A DNA stretch of 64,000 nucleotides from Cerrena zonata. Its lineage: Eukaryota; Basidiomycota; Agaricomycetes; Polyporales; Cerrenaceae. The notes below the pieces were generated by a model. That model was given only the letters and a program-made list of their open reading frames with translations, ran no database searches and was not told where the DNA came from. The stretch covers positions 124,001-188,000 of the forward strand of contig JASBNA010000035.1 of the NCBI GenBank assembly GCA_038087015.1. The letters are read 5' to 3'. Both the position numbers and the translations under genes were made by a program. Positions 24,277-35,430 of this stretch are shown here, piece after piece; position 1 is the stretch's first letter, and every line of letters starts with the position of its first letter.

Positions 24277-26310
24277 CTAGAGCACCCTACGTAAGGTAGC
24301 TCCTGCTGATCTACCAGCCGTACCCCTTCCGTTGCCTAGTCCGGCGCTATTGGGTGGAGTAATGCGAGAAGTGGTGGCAGCGGGGAGACGAGAAGATGGT
24401 TGTGGAAGACCCGAAGTAAGACGTGAAGTGAGAGGACGTGGGTACCCGACTTGGAGGACGAATGCCAGTAGCTATGCCCGAAGGTTTAGCACTAGCAGCC
24501 TTGGAGACGACGGTGGTCGGACGTTGGACACCAGACAACTTTGCCGCGATCGAGGAAGTAGTAGTAGATGAAGAACGCGTTGATGACGAGCCCGTACCGG
24601 CCCTAAAAGCGGATTGTGAAGCAGCTGGGCGAAGCCTATTTAAAACGCCTCCAGCAGCGCTAGTGACGTTGGAGGGAGGTAACATAACCCCAGGAGGTGG
24701 ACGTTGTACGCCTCTTATAGCAGGCTTAGGTACCACGGTGGCTTTCTTGGGCATTGTTTCCTGAGTCTGGACTCCTGGGACGGTATCAGGTGAAACTGGC
24801 TCCTGAGCGTGAGGTGCTTCGACTGCTGCTGGCACTGGTGACACTAGAACGTCTGCTTGAACCTGAAGCTACCGTGCTTGAGCTCGAGACAGAAGATGTA
24901 CGATCATGGATTTTCCATGACTTCTTGACAATTCGGAGAGCTGGGACGACTGGTACAGCCTTTTCCACACTGGTAGATTTCTTTCCGGTTACATTAACTG
25001 CTGCGCTTGAAGATGCGGAGACATCAACTAGAAATATTCAAGTCAACTTCAATATTACAAAATATAGATCTTTATAGACCAACCAATATCGGAGGGAGAT
25101 GTTGTTTCCAATGCCTTGGGCACGATGGTCTCGGCAGATGGTGCTCTAGGGGGAAGACTAAAGACAGGTTTACGAGTAGGAACCGGCGAGTCATTGGGAG
25201 GCGTCAGCTTGAAGCTGTTCACTTGTGGAGAGGCAGAAGCAGACTTCGGGGGCGCTGTAGAATGTTTTAAATCAACATCACAGTCGAATTGAAACACAAA
25301 GCTGTCTTACTTCGTCTAATAGGATTTGGAGCAGGAATAGTCTCTTCAGAAATAGGCCTCTCATACTCCTCTGCGATAGCAAGCATTTTGGCTTCTTCCT
25401 TCTTGAAATCCAGTGTGTCATCCTCTCCCATTCCCCAGAACGAGCCATCCTGTCCAAGGAATGAAATCTTATCATTCAACAGGTCGAAGGACATGTCCGG
25501 GGATCCCAGCTGGAGTCGGAATGAGGACTGGAGGTCGACTGAAGTACGCCGAGGATCAGCCGAACTGGTCGTTAGGTGGTTGGGACGGGATGTCATGGAC
25601 GTATTGGGAGTTGTCATCAGGTTGGAAATGATGCCAGTTTGAGAGACAGGTGAAGTTATGGGTGACATGGACTCGGTTGGGGTGGGCGGGGCGATCTCAA
25701 CCTCAGGCAAGGAAACGCTAATCTCGGGGAACATACCGCTAGCGGGAGTAGCAGTCTCGCCTGACGAGTCGACGTCGTCCGAGATTGTCATCGCTGATAG
25801 GTTAATCGAGTTGATGACGTCGGCCAATGGGTCACCAGCAGGCGCCGCAGTAACGATATGCGACGAAACATTCTCTTCATCCTCGTTCCAAGCTAGTTCC
25901 TCCGTTTCTGCGAAAGCCGTGAGATGTCTGACTGGTTCGAGTTTGATATCTGCTAGAGGTTGCCTTTTCTCTCGTAGGAAGGGTCCTTCGGGTTCGGCAA
26001 AGACATCTCTCATTTCTGTATCCGGGTCTGGTGGTTGGTTCTCTGCGGCGTCACAGTCCATAGATCTGTCTCCATCCGAGTCGTTCACGAAAACGTCTCC
26101 ATAATCAATCAATTTCCCTTTGGAAATTGGAGCAGCGGCCTGTGGAGGTTTCGTATAGATACGGTTGAAAAAGACAGTGACTTCTCCTGGACCGTCGTTC
26201 TCCTTGTCCGAGGAAGAGTCCGGCGAGGAGATATTACGTTCGGGTGTTTGAGGGTTTGCAAGTGGATCAAAGAGCGACAGGAGACTTTCTCGAGCTTTAT
26301 TTGAGGGCAT
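24277..26310 (-). CDS. Ser/Thr/Pro-rich low-complexity protein
   Basis: I do not recognise the family. Exon 1 (26310-25311) begins MPSNKARESLLSLFDPLANP and contains acidic and proline-rich segments, including DKENDGPGEVTVFFNRIYTK. Exon 2 (25254 to about 25088) and a further exon from about 25030 are joined in phase (PIRR to TPPKSASAS; SPSD to VDVSASSS). A probable 67-nt intron near 24800-24870 leads to a Ser/Arg-rich tail with GVQRPPPGVMLPP and KLSGVQRPTTVV. The C terminus is uncertain: one frame stops at 24347, another similar in composition stops at 24277, one base out of phase. Predicted to be mostly disordered and basic at its end. Possibly a cytoskeletal or nuclear scaffold, but this is a guess from composition alone. 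Confidence 0.6.
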
Positions 26311-27405
26311 CGTGAGGGTGAGAGGTCGTGAGAGGCGTGATTATCTTGGAGACAGCTCGATGGGCAGTCTTGAAGATGAAGGAGTCCCAGAAAGGCCACG
26401 AAGCGACATTTCAAACTGAACGATCATGTGACCGTGTTTAATTTCTACGCGCCGCCTGATCGCGTCGCGTCCTGCTCCGAGTTAGTGCTCTTGGCTATCA
26501 GGTTGCTTGGAACCAACCAAGCGCGAGAGCATAGACAACGGCTCTATATACGTTACGCACAGACGTTCACTACTTGTCTTTCCTAGAAAGGCATTCTGCT
26601 TACCATCATAATGTCACAGCTGTACCACAACTCCGCAAATGCTTCACCATAATACTAGGCTTGTTATAAAGCTCAGACTAATTTTAACCAGTGCTTTCTG
26701 ATGAGGCACCTGGGATCCATAGGGCCATCCGGTTCTCAGGTTTATTCACTTACTATATATTCAAGGAGGTTCATAACTTACCTCTCCAATCTGGAAAGTC
26801 ATGATCTTTGCTCGCTCTTGATCGCAGACGTTCTGATGATCATTCAAGGAAGCATGGCGTATACTTCTGTGACCAACACCGACAGGAACAGATGTACGCT
26901 ATCGGTCTTCAAGCTTCTAAAATAGTAACTTGACGGTGCCTTGTCTTCTTTTTATTTAATAATTTATGCTAATGCTCTGCAGGTATTCTGATATGAAATG
27001 TCACTCATGAAGGACCATGCGTAAGTATCTCAATGTAGGTAAGTCTCACCTCTGCCTTAAAGGACTCCCTCTGGTGAGCTCATTGTTTTGTTTTGTTTTG
27101 TATATTCATACCAGCGAAGGTACAACCGACAAAACAAGACATGTCGCTGAACGATATAGATATGTGTGGTCTTGCACCCAATTGGTGGATGCAAGAGGTA
27201 CTATCAATTTTGATTTTTCTACTCGGCTCGTGTTTTGGAGTCTAGGCATCGCAGACACTCCTCGAGGGTCGGTATTTGCCAAGTTGTGCTCCTTCCTCCG
27301 TGGTCGGTGACTGGGGATTTCCAAAACATGTAAGTCAAGCTGGTCACCTGCAACTGGCACCAGAACGAATTACGTTCGCCCTTTATTGGGCGCGTTACGA
27401 AAAGG
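26311..27405. other. Intergenic stretch, no supported gene
   Basis: Short open frames only, none with a recognisable domain. AT-rich around 26900-27120. Confidence 0.45.
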
Positions 27406-27413
27406 TATAAAAA
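27406..27413 (+). promoter_or_regulatory. TATA box of the small secreted protein gene
   Basis: TATAAAAA lies 81 bp before the ATG at 27487, followed by a pyrimidine-rich leader. Confidence 0.5.
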
Positions 27414-27486
27414 GGTGGCTACAACGACTGCAGACATCAGCATCTACTGTACCTTCTTAACCATCGTCTTCAATCATCTCGCTAGC

Positions 27487-28057
27487 ATGCAATTCAACTT
27501 GTCCAAGTTCCTCGTTGCCCTCGTCATAACAGCGGCTTGTGCCAACGCAGCTACCATCACGGAGCGTGGCGTCCGTATCCTTGAGTTTTTCTCATTGATT
27601 GTTGAGCTTACAGTGATTCTCTAGGCCGACTCCAGCCAAGCCCTCTTGGCTCGAGTATGGGTAAACCCCGACAGAGGCGGTGACCAGTTGAACATACAGC
27701 CTGCCGCTCCTCTCTCGGGCTGCGTGAATTTTGTCAATCCTTTCGTCAAGAGCATTTCATCACTCGAGGTTTTCAATGGAGTGACTTGCAGCCTTCTTCG
27801 TGTATGTGTATCTTACCCAAATCTTCGTCCTCTTTGGATGACCAATGATGTTTCTTTTTCTTCAGCAACTCTACCTGCCGTGGTGATTCATTCACCGTCA
27901 GCAACTTGTTCGTCAAGGACTTAACGGGACACTGGTTTCAATGATCTTATTTCTTCCTACTCTTGTGCTGTACGTGTTTTATTTGGCTCGTGTCTCTAAC
28001 ATAATCTCACCTTCTATCTAAATTCCCGCGTACCGTTTTATTTAACAGGAACTGTGA
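27487..28057 (+). pseudogene. Small secreted protein gene with disrupted frame
   Basis: Exon 1 (27487-27570) encodes a signal peptide: basic start, hydrophobic core KFLVALVITAACANA, then AATITERG. Exon 2 (27625-27801) continues ADSSQALLARVWVNPD and carries Cys residues in LSGCVNFVNP and GVTCSLLR. After the next intron the expected continuation NSTCRGDSFTVSNLFVKDL is not in the phase delivered by exon 2. A second frame change is needed to reach TGFNDLISSYSCA, which an intron joins to a two-codon end with the stop at 28057. The pattern fits the small Cys-containing secreted proteins common in agaricomycetes, with at least two frame breaks in exon 3. I judge it a decaying gene; an unusual splice pattern or sequence error is the alternative. 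Confidence 0.5.
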
Positions 28058-28841
28058 AACGTCTGCCACTCTCCTGATACTATTATCGCGAATGGAGGCG
28101 AGAGCTTAGACGAGTTCTTAAATTGTATAACAAACGATACTCTTACTTGCAACTTGAAATTATCACAAATATAGTCCCAGTCGGCTACGGGTATCAGTCA
28201 ATGAAGCGGTCATTCGTACTACACGGCACGATAATGGCTTCAGCCTTCTTTCATCGCTATACAAGAAGCTCCCAACGCGAAAACCCTGACCACTGAACTT
28301 TCCAAGGCTAATAATAAATGACAATAACCTCGTTACCTTAGAGAAGATAACAACGAAACTTGAACAATGCCACAGCGTGATCGCTATGGTCAACAGCAAA
28401 CGAAAACAGTAGCCATGGAACGGCTATTGCGAGCTCGACTCGAATGCTTCAAGTTATACTGATATGCTCAGACTCTCACTCAATTCGAACTCAGGTGTTC
28501 CTGAGGATGCAGCCTTCCTGATATTTACTAGCCGCCGCCGTCTTTCTGAATGCGGACGTAGTCAGGCCACTTGCGGTAATCTAAACCTTGTCTTTAACAC
28601 TTCCTTGAGGCAACCTCATGGCGTCTCCACGGTAGCCCTCAGGCTCTTTCCAGGTCGTACTTGTTGTACCTTGTTCCTCATTCATTACCATCATATAAGT
28701 AGACCTAATCCGAACATCTACAGAAACCAGCGACCCGGACGCCATGAATACTGCGCAAAACCATGGCACGGTAATTCGCTCAGCCATGATTGGGTGAGCC
28801 ACTAGAATGCATATATTGTCGAGCATATTTCTGAAATCTGT
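28058..28841. other. Intergenic stretch, no supported gene
   Basis: No recognisable coding sequence on either strand. Confidence 0.4.
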
Positions 28842-30310
28842 ATGTATAGCGTGATTGGAGCCGACTCGAAAGCCGTAAGCATTCAAATGTCGTTAGGTTT
28901 CTATGCATTCCTAGTAACATCATTCGCCTCCGACATAGTTTTGTGATCTCCAGAGTGGCTCAGATTTCCGTATACGCGTGCCGGGATCAACGTTAGCATT
29001 CGCAACGAAGGAGGCGGTTATTGAAGACAGAAATGTTGCTCTTCTAGAAATTCCCGCTTGTGATAACTGGGTCGTGACCCAGACTAGGATCGTGCAAAGC
29101 GTTATGAGAGTTCTTTCGACAGTGTGCGTATTATTGTTATATTTATAATCAATGTTAGGTTAAACCAATTCATCCATCGTGTCCCTCTAGGTCTGAGAAC
29201 AGGACGAAACTAGACGGAATCATCATTCTAGATGACCTCGACACAGAGCAGCTTCAGGAGGATTACACAACACTTTCCAAAACTCTATGTGGAGACGTAC
29301 CCGGTACTGTTGTCGTTGCGATGAAACACAGGAAAGAGACCCGGAACATCAAGATGAGAGCAACCTTTGTTCATTATAGAGGTACACGGGAATCCGGAAG
29401 TCATATCATAGGAAGCATCCTCCGTTTCGTCCCCTTGCGACACCACGAGCTCGAACGAGCCGTCAGGAAATATGTCAGGGAGCGTTACAAGGAGAAGGCG
29501 AACTCGAGAAAAGCGATTCAAGAGAAGCTAGCGGAAATCGGACGTCAGGAGAAGATGCAACAAGTGTATCCGAATACCCGGCGGGCTGATGACGAAGATG
29601 AAGCATCAGGCGATGAGGAAACTCAATTCCATGAGTGTCGCCCTCTAGAAGATGAACAGGTCAAGAATGGGAGACTATCAGAAGAACTACGAGAATGCAC
29701 TCAGCGGATGAATAGAGAGATAGAGAAGCTCCGTGGCAACTCGGAACTCAACGCGAAATCGTCTTCCGATGCGAGGAAAGAGGTAGACTCTGTGAATGCC
29801 AGATTGACGAGTCTGCTCCAGACTGTCGCATCTCACGAGGATCGTATCGAAAGTCAGATATCTATCAGCCAAGACGTCAAAACACGACTGTCGGCTCTTG
29901 AGTCTCATGCCAAGACAGATACGGACGACGTCCAGTGTCTTCGCGATGATCTAGAGAAACTACGACGACAAATGAAACAAATGGCAGATACGAATCATAC
30001 TCTAGCTGCAAATGCTGCTGCAGCTAACTCTACCGCTCACCAGAAATTAGAAGAAGTCCAAATCGAGATGAAGCAGCTCAGGAAGGAGAACCGTGAGCTC
30101 CATCTTTTGCTACAGGCAAAAGACCAAGAACACGTCGAGGAGATGGAATCTTTGCAGCAGGAATGTCGTACTTTGAAGGGTCGAGATGAGAAATGGGACA
30201 AAGAGTTTTCTCTTATGAGGAAGAGGATGGAAGCGATGGAAAGCTGGATGGAGACTGTTCAGAGTCGTGGCCGTGACCATGAAGACGATGATGAGTGGTT
30301 TGTTGCTTGA
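28842..30310 (+). CDS. Degenerate GTPase-like domain with long coiled coil
   Basis: Three exons (28842-28874, 28954-29123, 29191-30310) give 440 residues. The first about 170 residues resemble the P-loop GTPase (AIG1/septin-like) domains found in many agaricomycete proteins: FRIRVPGSTLAFATKE, then VALLEIPACDNW in place of the DTPG switch, IIILDDLDTEQLQEDY, and LCGDVPGTVVVAMKHRK. The P-loop is missing: the start reads VIGADSKA rather than GxxxxGK[ST]. Nucleotide binding is therefore doubtful. The rest is a charged coiled coil (about residues 195-420, for example LRDDLEKLRRQMKQMADTN) ending DDDEWFVA. It may be a scaffold. It is the nearest plus-strand neighbour of the ADP-ribose gene cluster, but no functional link is shown by the sequence. 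Confidence 0.65.
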
Positions 30311-31193
30311 ATTGTTTATGGCTGCAACAATTTTTACGCTTATAGTACTGGTGTAGTATTGGTCGCCTGATGCCTAGTACGATGTATTTAATATCCACCT
30401 CGTGGTATCTGGATATATATCAGTCAGAGGTTCTTCTAGTTCGCCTTTCTGCCCCGGAAGGTTGAATTACTGGGTTAGTACTAGTTATGATAGAGGTGAC
30501 TACTGGTCGGAGTCCTTGAGAAGGATTACCAATTAGCTATACCCAAGAGGCTTAGTATATTGGCTACTCACGGAGCTGCTTTGCTCTTGACAAACGAGTT
30601 AAAACGTCCAAGTCCAAGATTGAGGAAAACTTCGGTAAAGAACGTTTACCCGTGGGAACGTACCGTTACTATTGGCCAGGATTAGCCGAAACCTTTCAAT
30701 TTTGCACTTTTACTGCGACTCTACGATCCATGTCCAGGGCTCGAATGGCATACGTTCTCTAGTTATGACTACGTTGTATGCTATGGACTTCCCCAATTCC
30801 TCTTTAAGTGACGCCAACTTCCTCACAAATCCTTACCTTTGTCATTCGTGAAAACTACTGTTACTCTGGTTCAAGTTGAGTCAAAGCATTGGAAGCTTTC
30901 ACGTCTGGAACCCTCCAACACGCTCGATAATGCGAAGATTTCTTTGATAGTGAAGGTAATAGGTCCACCTTCCACTATTACTCCTGTATAAGCTGGTTCG
31001 TGCTAAGGAAGCTACGTCGAATTGGTTAAATTTTCCACGGGGGTATAGCACGAGCCCGTGGACAAACACCTTTGAATCTCTAGGCTTCCAAAAAATATTC
31101 GCAGTGCTTTATGGCGAGAATAATATACATGACACTCGGACGATTATTAAATAGTACACATCCAAAGAAACGCTTAGTAGGCCAACGAGGGAT
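30311..31193. other. Intergenic stretch, no supported gene
   Basis: The stretch lies between convergent genes. No coding signal or structured repeat was noticed. Confidence 0.45.
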
Positions 31194-32171
31194 TTACTGG
31201 GTCTTGTGATTGGCCTCCTCCCTGCAGAGCCTACTGCAGAAGTAGTCGGACTTGCTCTGCGGCATAGAAAGACACATGACACACGGAGAGACCAGTCCCG
31301 CGTCGACGGCTTCCCTGGAAGAAAAGTGTATACTGTGAGCATGTCATTTATCCCAACCGAGCAGATAATATACTTACTCGCGGTGGCTTTGAGAACAGTA
31401 TTCACTGGTTTGGTAACCGTGGGGATCGACATGGACAGATACACCACATCCTGGAATGGCACAGACTCCCGTGGCATTGGTAGCACTCTGGCTAGACGAA
31501 CTGTTCGTCAAGATCTTTGGAATCTGGGCGGCGGCTTTCTTCATCCACGAAGACTGGGACTGGGGTTGCACGGGTTGCAGTTGAACCTGCTGCTGTGTCT
31601 GTGTTTGGATCTGCGGGACTAAAGAACGACGTTTCTTCAACCTCTTGGTCTGTTTTTATTTTACAAAGTATACTTACTAACTGTAGCAGGGGCAGCCTGT
31701 ACGATAGTTGTTTTGCTGCTCTTCTGAGTTTGTTGAGTACTCTTGTTAGACACGGGTACTGCAACATTTCCGGTTGTGGCCTGGGCCCGAGTTTGAGGAA
31801 CCTGAGGCTGGGGTTTCACTGTCTTCTGTGCCTGCGCAGCACAATGTTTGCCACAGTACTCGAATGACCCGAACTTAGGTTTCTGGTGACAATACTAACG
31901 AAGGGCCTCAGGTTCGGCAATGCAACACCAGAGCGATGGAAGGGAAACTCACGTTACAGTTGCTCGTAGTGACCTGAGCGGCCTGAGTGGCGCAGGTCTT
32001 GCTACAATAGCGATGCCCAGTGTTCTTAGGGCGTTGGTGGCAGAACTGACAATACGTTTAGTGGGCTCTCTTATAAGACACAGACACACGACATACTTCA
32101 CAGTTTGCAGTACGGGCTACGACGGGGACGGGGACGGGGACGGGGACGGGGACGGGAGCAGGAGCAGACAT
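31194..32171 (-). CDS. Gene A: Cys-rich four-module protein, relative of the PARP-like proteins without a catalytic domain
   Basis: Five exons (32171-32097, 32045-31953, 31894-31678, 31618-31378, 31314-31194) give 248 residues and every phase agrees. After a start made mostly of Pro-Val repeats there are four Cys modules: CEFCHQRPKNTGHRYCSKTC, CNYCHQKPKF with YCGKHC, CAIPGC with YCSQSH, and CVMC with DYFCSRLC. Modules 1, 2 and 4 have a CxxC plus YC/FCxxxC pattern typical of treble-clef zinc sites. The order and spacing match the N-terminal half of gene D at 36936. The protein stops just after module 4, where gene D continues into its PARP-like domain. A Gln-rich linker sits between modules 2 and 3. 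It could be a dominant partner, a binding module or a truncated duplicate. Zinc binding is inferred. Confidence 0.75.
32118..32153. repeat. GGGGAC hexanucleotide tandem repeat in gene A
   Basis: About five to six head-to-tail copies of GGGGAC on the plus strand. On the minus strand they encode the Pro-Val repeat at the N terminus of gene A, so copy number would change protein length without a frame change. Confidence 0.8.
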
Positions 32172-32267
32172 AGTTGAAAGTCAAGGTAAGAGGGTAAGAT
32201 CGATGAGAAGGTGTAATGGTGTGTAATGTGCGAGAAGTTCTGGGAAAGCCGGGATGATCTCGTCTTG

Positions 32268-32274
32268 TTTTATA
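32268..32274 (-). promoter_or_regulatory. TATA box of gene A
   Basis: TATAAAA on the minus strand lies about 97 bp before the ATG at 32171. Confidence 0.4.
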
Positions 32275-32479
32275 CTCGACGCGTCGTAGCCACAGTCAAG
32301 TCGTTCTTTGTTCGTTCATTTGCATAGCCTAAGCGAGACTTTGGCAACCACCAACCTCGAGGTTACAGCATTGTTCAAAAACACACACGTCAAGCGTGTC
32401 ATTACAAGTACATCAATAGATAGATACACAAAGAGCAAGGACGATCAAATAGCGATAATAGTTGTCGGGGTTTATGACT

Positions 32480-33633
32480 CTATGCAGGCGCGTTCCACGG
32501 CAAAAATGGTTGTTTATCTTCATCAGGATTGGGGGCGAAGACAGATTGCCCTTTCTCTCGTAGGGAAGTTCGCAGCCTCACCAACGCCTTTCCAAGCTCG
32601 TTCCTCCCGTTGCCATCGGCTCCACACCCCCAGAATGCATCTTTGTCAGAGTTCTAAGATTTTTATTTCAGATGTCAAAACGCGTGTTTTTTGCCAAATC
32701 ATCGGCCTACCTCGACTAGCTCTGCGTTTCCTGTGGCGAGAAGTTCCTCATATAGGTCCATATGTTGAGTGAACTTCAAGAACAATGCTTTGTCCATCTG
32801 AACAAACCAATCAGTAAGTATTAGCGAGATGTATCAGGATTGAGTTTTACTAACCGCCTGGATGTTTACATCCTTCCAATCACTTCGAACTTCTGGTTGG
32901 AACCGGCGAGCCTCAGAAAACGCCATGCTGGGTCGATCAGAACACGTCCTGATGTGTTCGGCCAGCTTAGGTCGAAAGCCTTGGAACTATTCATGTCAAG
33001 TACAATTCCTTGAAGACACAGAGCTATACTTACTTTGAAAGACTGGAAAAGGTGCTCGCTCGTGGGGTATGCCTTGCCATTGTATACGACTTCGTGAGCA
33101 GAAAAGTTTGTGAAGCCGTAATGAGGCTCATGTTTATGATAGAAAAGAATAGGAGGTTGTTGGATCATCGTCCACGGCTGTCCGAGGCTGCTGAAACTTG
33201 TAGGTGAAGTAGGAGGGGTAGTTCTGGCGTATGAGTGTCTGGAAGAAGAGCTAGATTGTTTGTGGTGGCCACTTCGTCGTTTTGTCTTCCGAGAGTCTGC
33301 TTTGGCCCTTTGGTCTGATGCCAAATGATCATAAATATGAACCTCGCGTTCTTCAAGCGACTTTGTTCGGCGGCGCGCATTGACATCGTCGTCAAATTCA
33401 TCGGCTTCCGGTACTCGGTGCTCTGAAAGGGTAAACAATTCGTTCATTGCTTGTGAATTTGGGGGAACATCAGAAGTGACATAGATCGTCCTACGACGTT
33501 CTTCGACTCTGTATTGAACGGAGCCGCCACTTGAGTAAATAGGTTGAGTCGTATATACCTTCGAGGTAATTATAGGTATAGCGGTTTGTGGTGTGGTAGG
33601 GGTAGTTGGAGACATGTTCGTTGCTAGCAACAT
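32480..33633 (-). CDS. NADAR-domain protein (YbiA/DUF1768 family)
   Basis: NADAR domains act on ADP-ribose-linked substrates; some bacterial and phage members have been reported to remove ADP-ribose from guanine, and YbiA acts as an N-glycosidase. Four exons (33633-33034, 32986-32855, 32797-32711, 32653-32480) give 330 residues, all in phase. Residues 1-155 are Ser/Thr/Pro-rich and basic. The domain runs from ILFYHKHEPHYGFTNFS through AYPTSEHLFQSFKF, RPKLAEHIRTC, DWKDVNIQAM, KFTQHMDLYEELLATGNAEL and FWGCGADGNGRNELGKAL to LRTSLRE. These are the conserved NADAR blocks, including the Glu-His of the SEHLFQ motif. A second ATG at 33615 is an alternative start. It lies between gene A and gene C, making a possible eraser next to possible writers. 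Confidence 0.88.
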
Positions 33634-34269
33634 TCGTTAGATGGGACAAAAGGGGATCGAAGCTTGGATCTTACCTTATGCGATGTTGTTCAAGATGCGT
33701 GTCATCTTAAATGAATATTGGCAGGATCAGCAACCATTGTTCATGTTTTTGCCACACCGGGAACGCGTGGGATGTGGGTGTCTGCCACCATGGAGCTAGG
33801 CACCCCACAGCAACGTTTAGGAACCGGAAATTTGACACCTGGCAATTCCGCCTTTGACTTACATACATATCTGAAAGAAAACAAACGGATCAAACCGTTC
33901 TTTCTAGTCCAAGTACGATATGAACACCGCTTTGAGCTAAGCGGAGGAATTTCCCGAAACGGAGGATTCTTGCTGAGTCATCAAATGACCGGTAGCGTCA
34001 GGACTCGGACTTCGTATTTTGTCCCAACGTACTGGAACTTGTAACTTGGTAAATTCTTGCCAAAATCTTAGCCTGAGATTCATAATCGTCTGCGCATACT
34101 CTCTTTGAACTAAATCATACCATGAAATAGACCACAATCCACGGGCTGACTCCGATCAACAGGTAGAGCATGCTTACCTCGAGGTCATCCCGACTAACAG
34201 CCACAGCCCTTCATACGGTTCGGCCTGGAACAAATCGTGATTTTTCATGTCTTTATTGCCCCCCGAGGG
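33634..34269. other. Divergent promoter region of the NADAR gene and gene C
   Basis: A 108-codon plus-strand open frame at 33718-34044 shows no recognisable protein features and is probably chance. Nothing else is supported. Confidence 0.45.
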
Positions 34270-34276
34270 TATAAAT
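34270..34276 (+). promoter_or_regulatory. TATA box of gene C
   Basis: TATAAAT lies 53 bp before the ATG at 34323. Confidence 0.5.
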
Positions 34277-34322
34277 GCTAGGGAACGGCTTTACATCATG
34301 ACAAACTACTCGAAATCAACGC

Positions 34323-35304
34323 ATGGACGAATTTTGTATTGAACATCCCAGCAACGTAGACCGTTGCTCTCGTCACGCCCGTCTGGTACGTGTCGACGAG
34401 GATAGCTGTCGTTTCAATGAAAGTGAGTGAACTCGTCATCGAAGTAAGGATCATTGAACTTATTGTTTCCCAGTCTCTGAACTTTTCCGGAGAGGCTGGC
34501 GACATCCGGAAAAGCCTACTCCCTATTTGCATGCTATTTACAAGATTATCTCACCTGAGAGTAATATCACTCCTTTTCTGAAATACCAGTGAGTCTTATC
34601 TTTGAACAAGTTGCCCTCAAGCATAAATCCCTGATCTCGTCTTCAAAATAGGTCTACAGTGATGACGACGTACTGGTGGAGCCCATTCATTCGAGCTGGT
34701 TCGGAAGCCTTACTCTTCCATGGCACCAATAGAGCCTGCCTCCTTGGAGAAACTCCTGAGAACGTGATGCCATGCAAACTACCACAGTGCTCCCTGTGTT
34801 TCATCATCCGCGAATCTTTCGACGTTCGTCGATGCGGAAATAAGAATAAGTTCGCCCGGTATGTACCTGACATCTCCAAGATATAATATCTTTCTGATAG
34901 TCGAGGAAAGATTTGGAAAGGGGATTTACACCAGTGCCTGCTCTTCGAGTATGTTCATCATAACGTTATTTGACTTTTCTGACGACAAAAATACAGAGGC
35001 GGACGACTATGTGAAGAACATTGCCCGAAGTGCTAAACATCATGTTTTGCTCCTCAATCGCGTGGCGCCCGGCAAAACGTTCGCATCCCAACAGAATGCA
35101 CAGCATCTCTCTGCTCCGCCACCTGGGTACCACTCCGTACTTGGAGTGCCCGGTGCTGACCTCAATTACGAGGAAACCGTTGTATACTCTAACGATGCAA
35201 TTAGACCAGGTTATCTCATCGTGTATGGTGAGCTGCCGACCGAATCGAGGGGGCGGTTCAAGGAATCCCTCCGAAAATTCTTTACCACACCAGTCGTCTC
35301 TTAA
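34323..35304 (+). CDS. Gene C: compact PARP-like ADP-ribosyltransferase
   Basis: Five exons (34323-34422, 34474-34588, 34652-34858, 34911-34948, 34997-35304) give 255 residues, all in phase. After a short start without full Cys modules, GWRHPEKPTPYLHAIYKII matches the linker before the catalytic domain of gene D. The PARP-like fold is clear: FHGTNRACLLGE (His95), FGKGIYTSACSSKADDYV (Tyr147), LLLNRVAPGK, LSAPPPGYHSV and NYEETVVYSNDAIRPGYLIVY (Glu213). This is the H-Y-E triad expected of an active transferase. A Cys-rich insertion, CKLPQCSLCFII, is characteristic of this fungal subfamily. Substrate and mono- or poly- activity are unknown. It is convergent with gene B. Confidence 0.85.
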
Positions 35305-35430
35305 ACCAATGTATCACAGTAATATATTCTATAAATTATGCAGTAGTGCACTCCCCACATCGACTACTCCATTCCGATACAGTAGAATAACCAACAGGTG
35401 AGTCCACGCATGCTCCAAATAATAATACTC

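Noticed and set aside
31109..31486. Minus-strand open frame of 125 codons
   Set aside because: It is read-through of exons 4 and 5 of gene A including the intron; splicing gives the fourth Cys module instead.
32118..32153. Tandem repeats considered as a CRISPR-like array
   Set aside because: Contiguous hexanucleotides without spacers, inside a coding exon of a eukaryotic gene.
33718..34044. Open frame of 108 codons between the NADAR gene and gene C
   Set aside because: No recognisable features and it lies in the shared promoter region.
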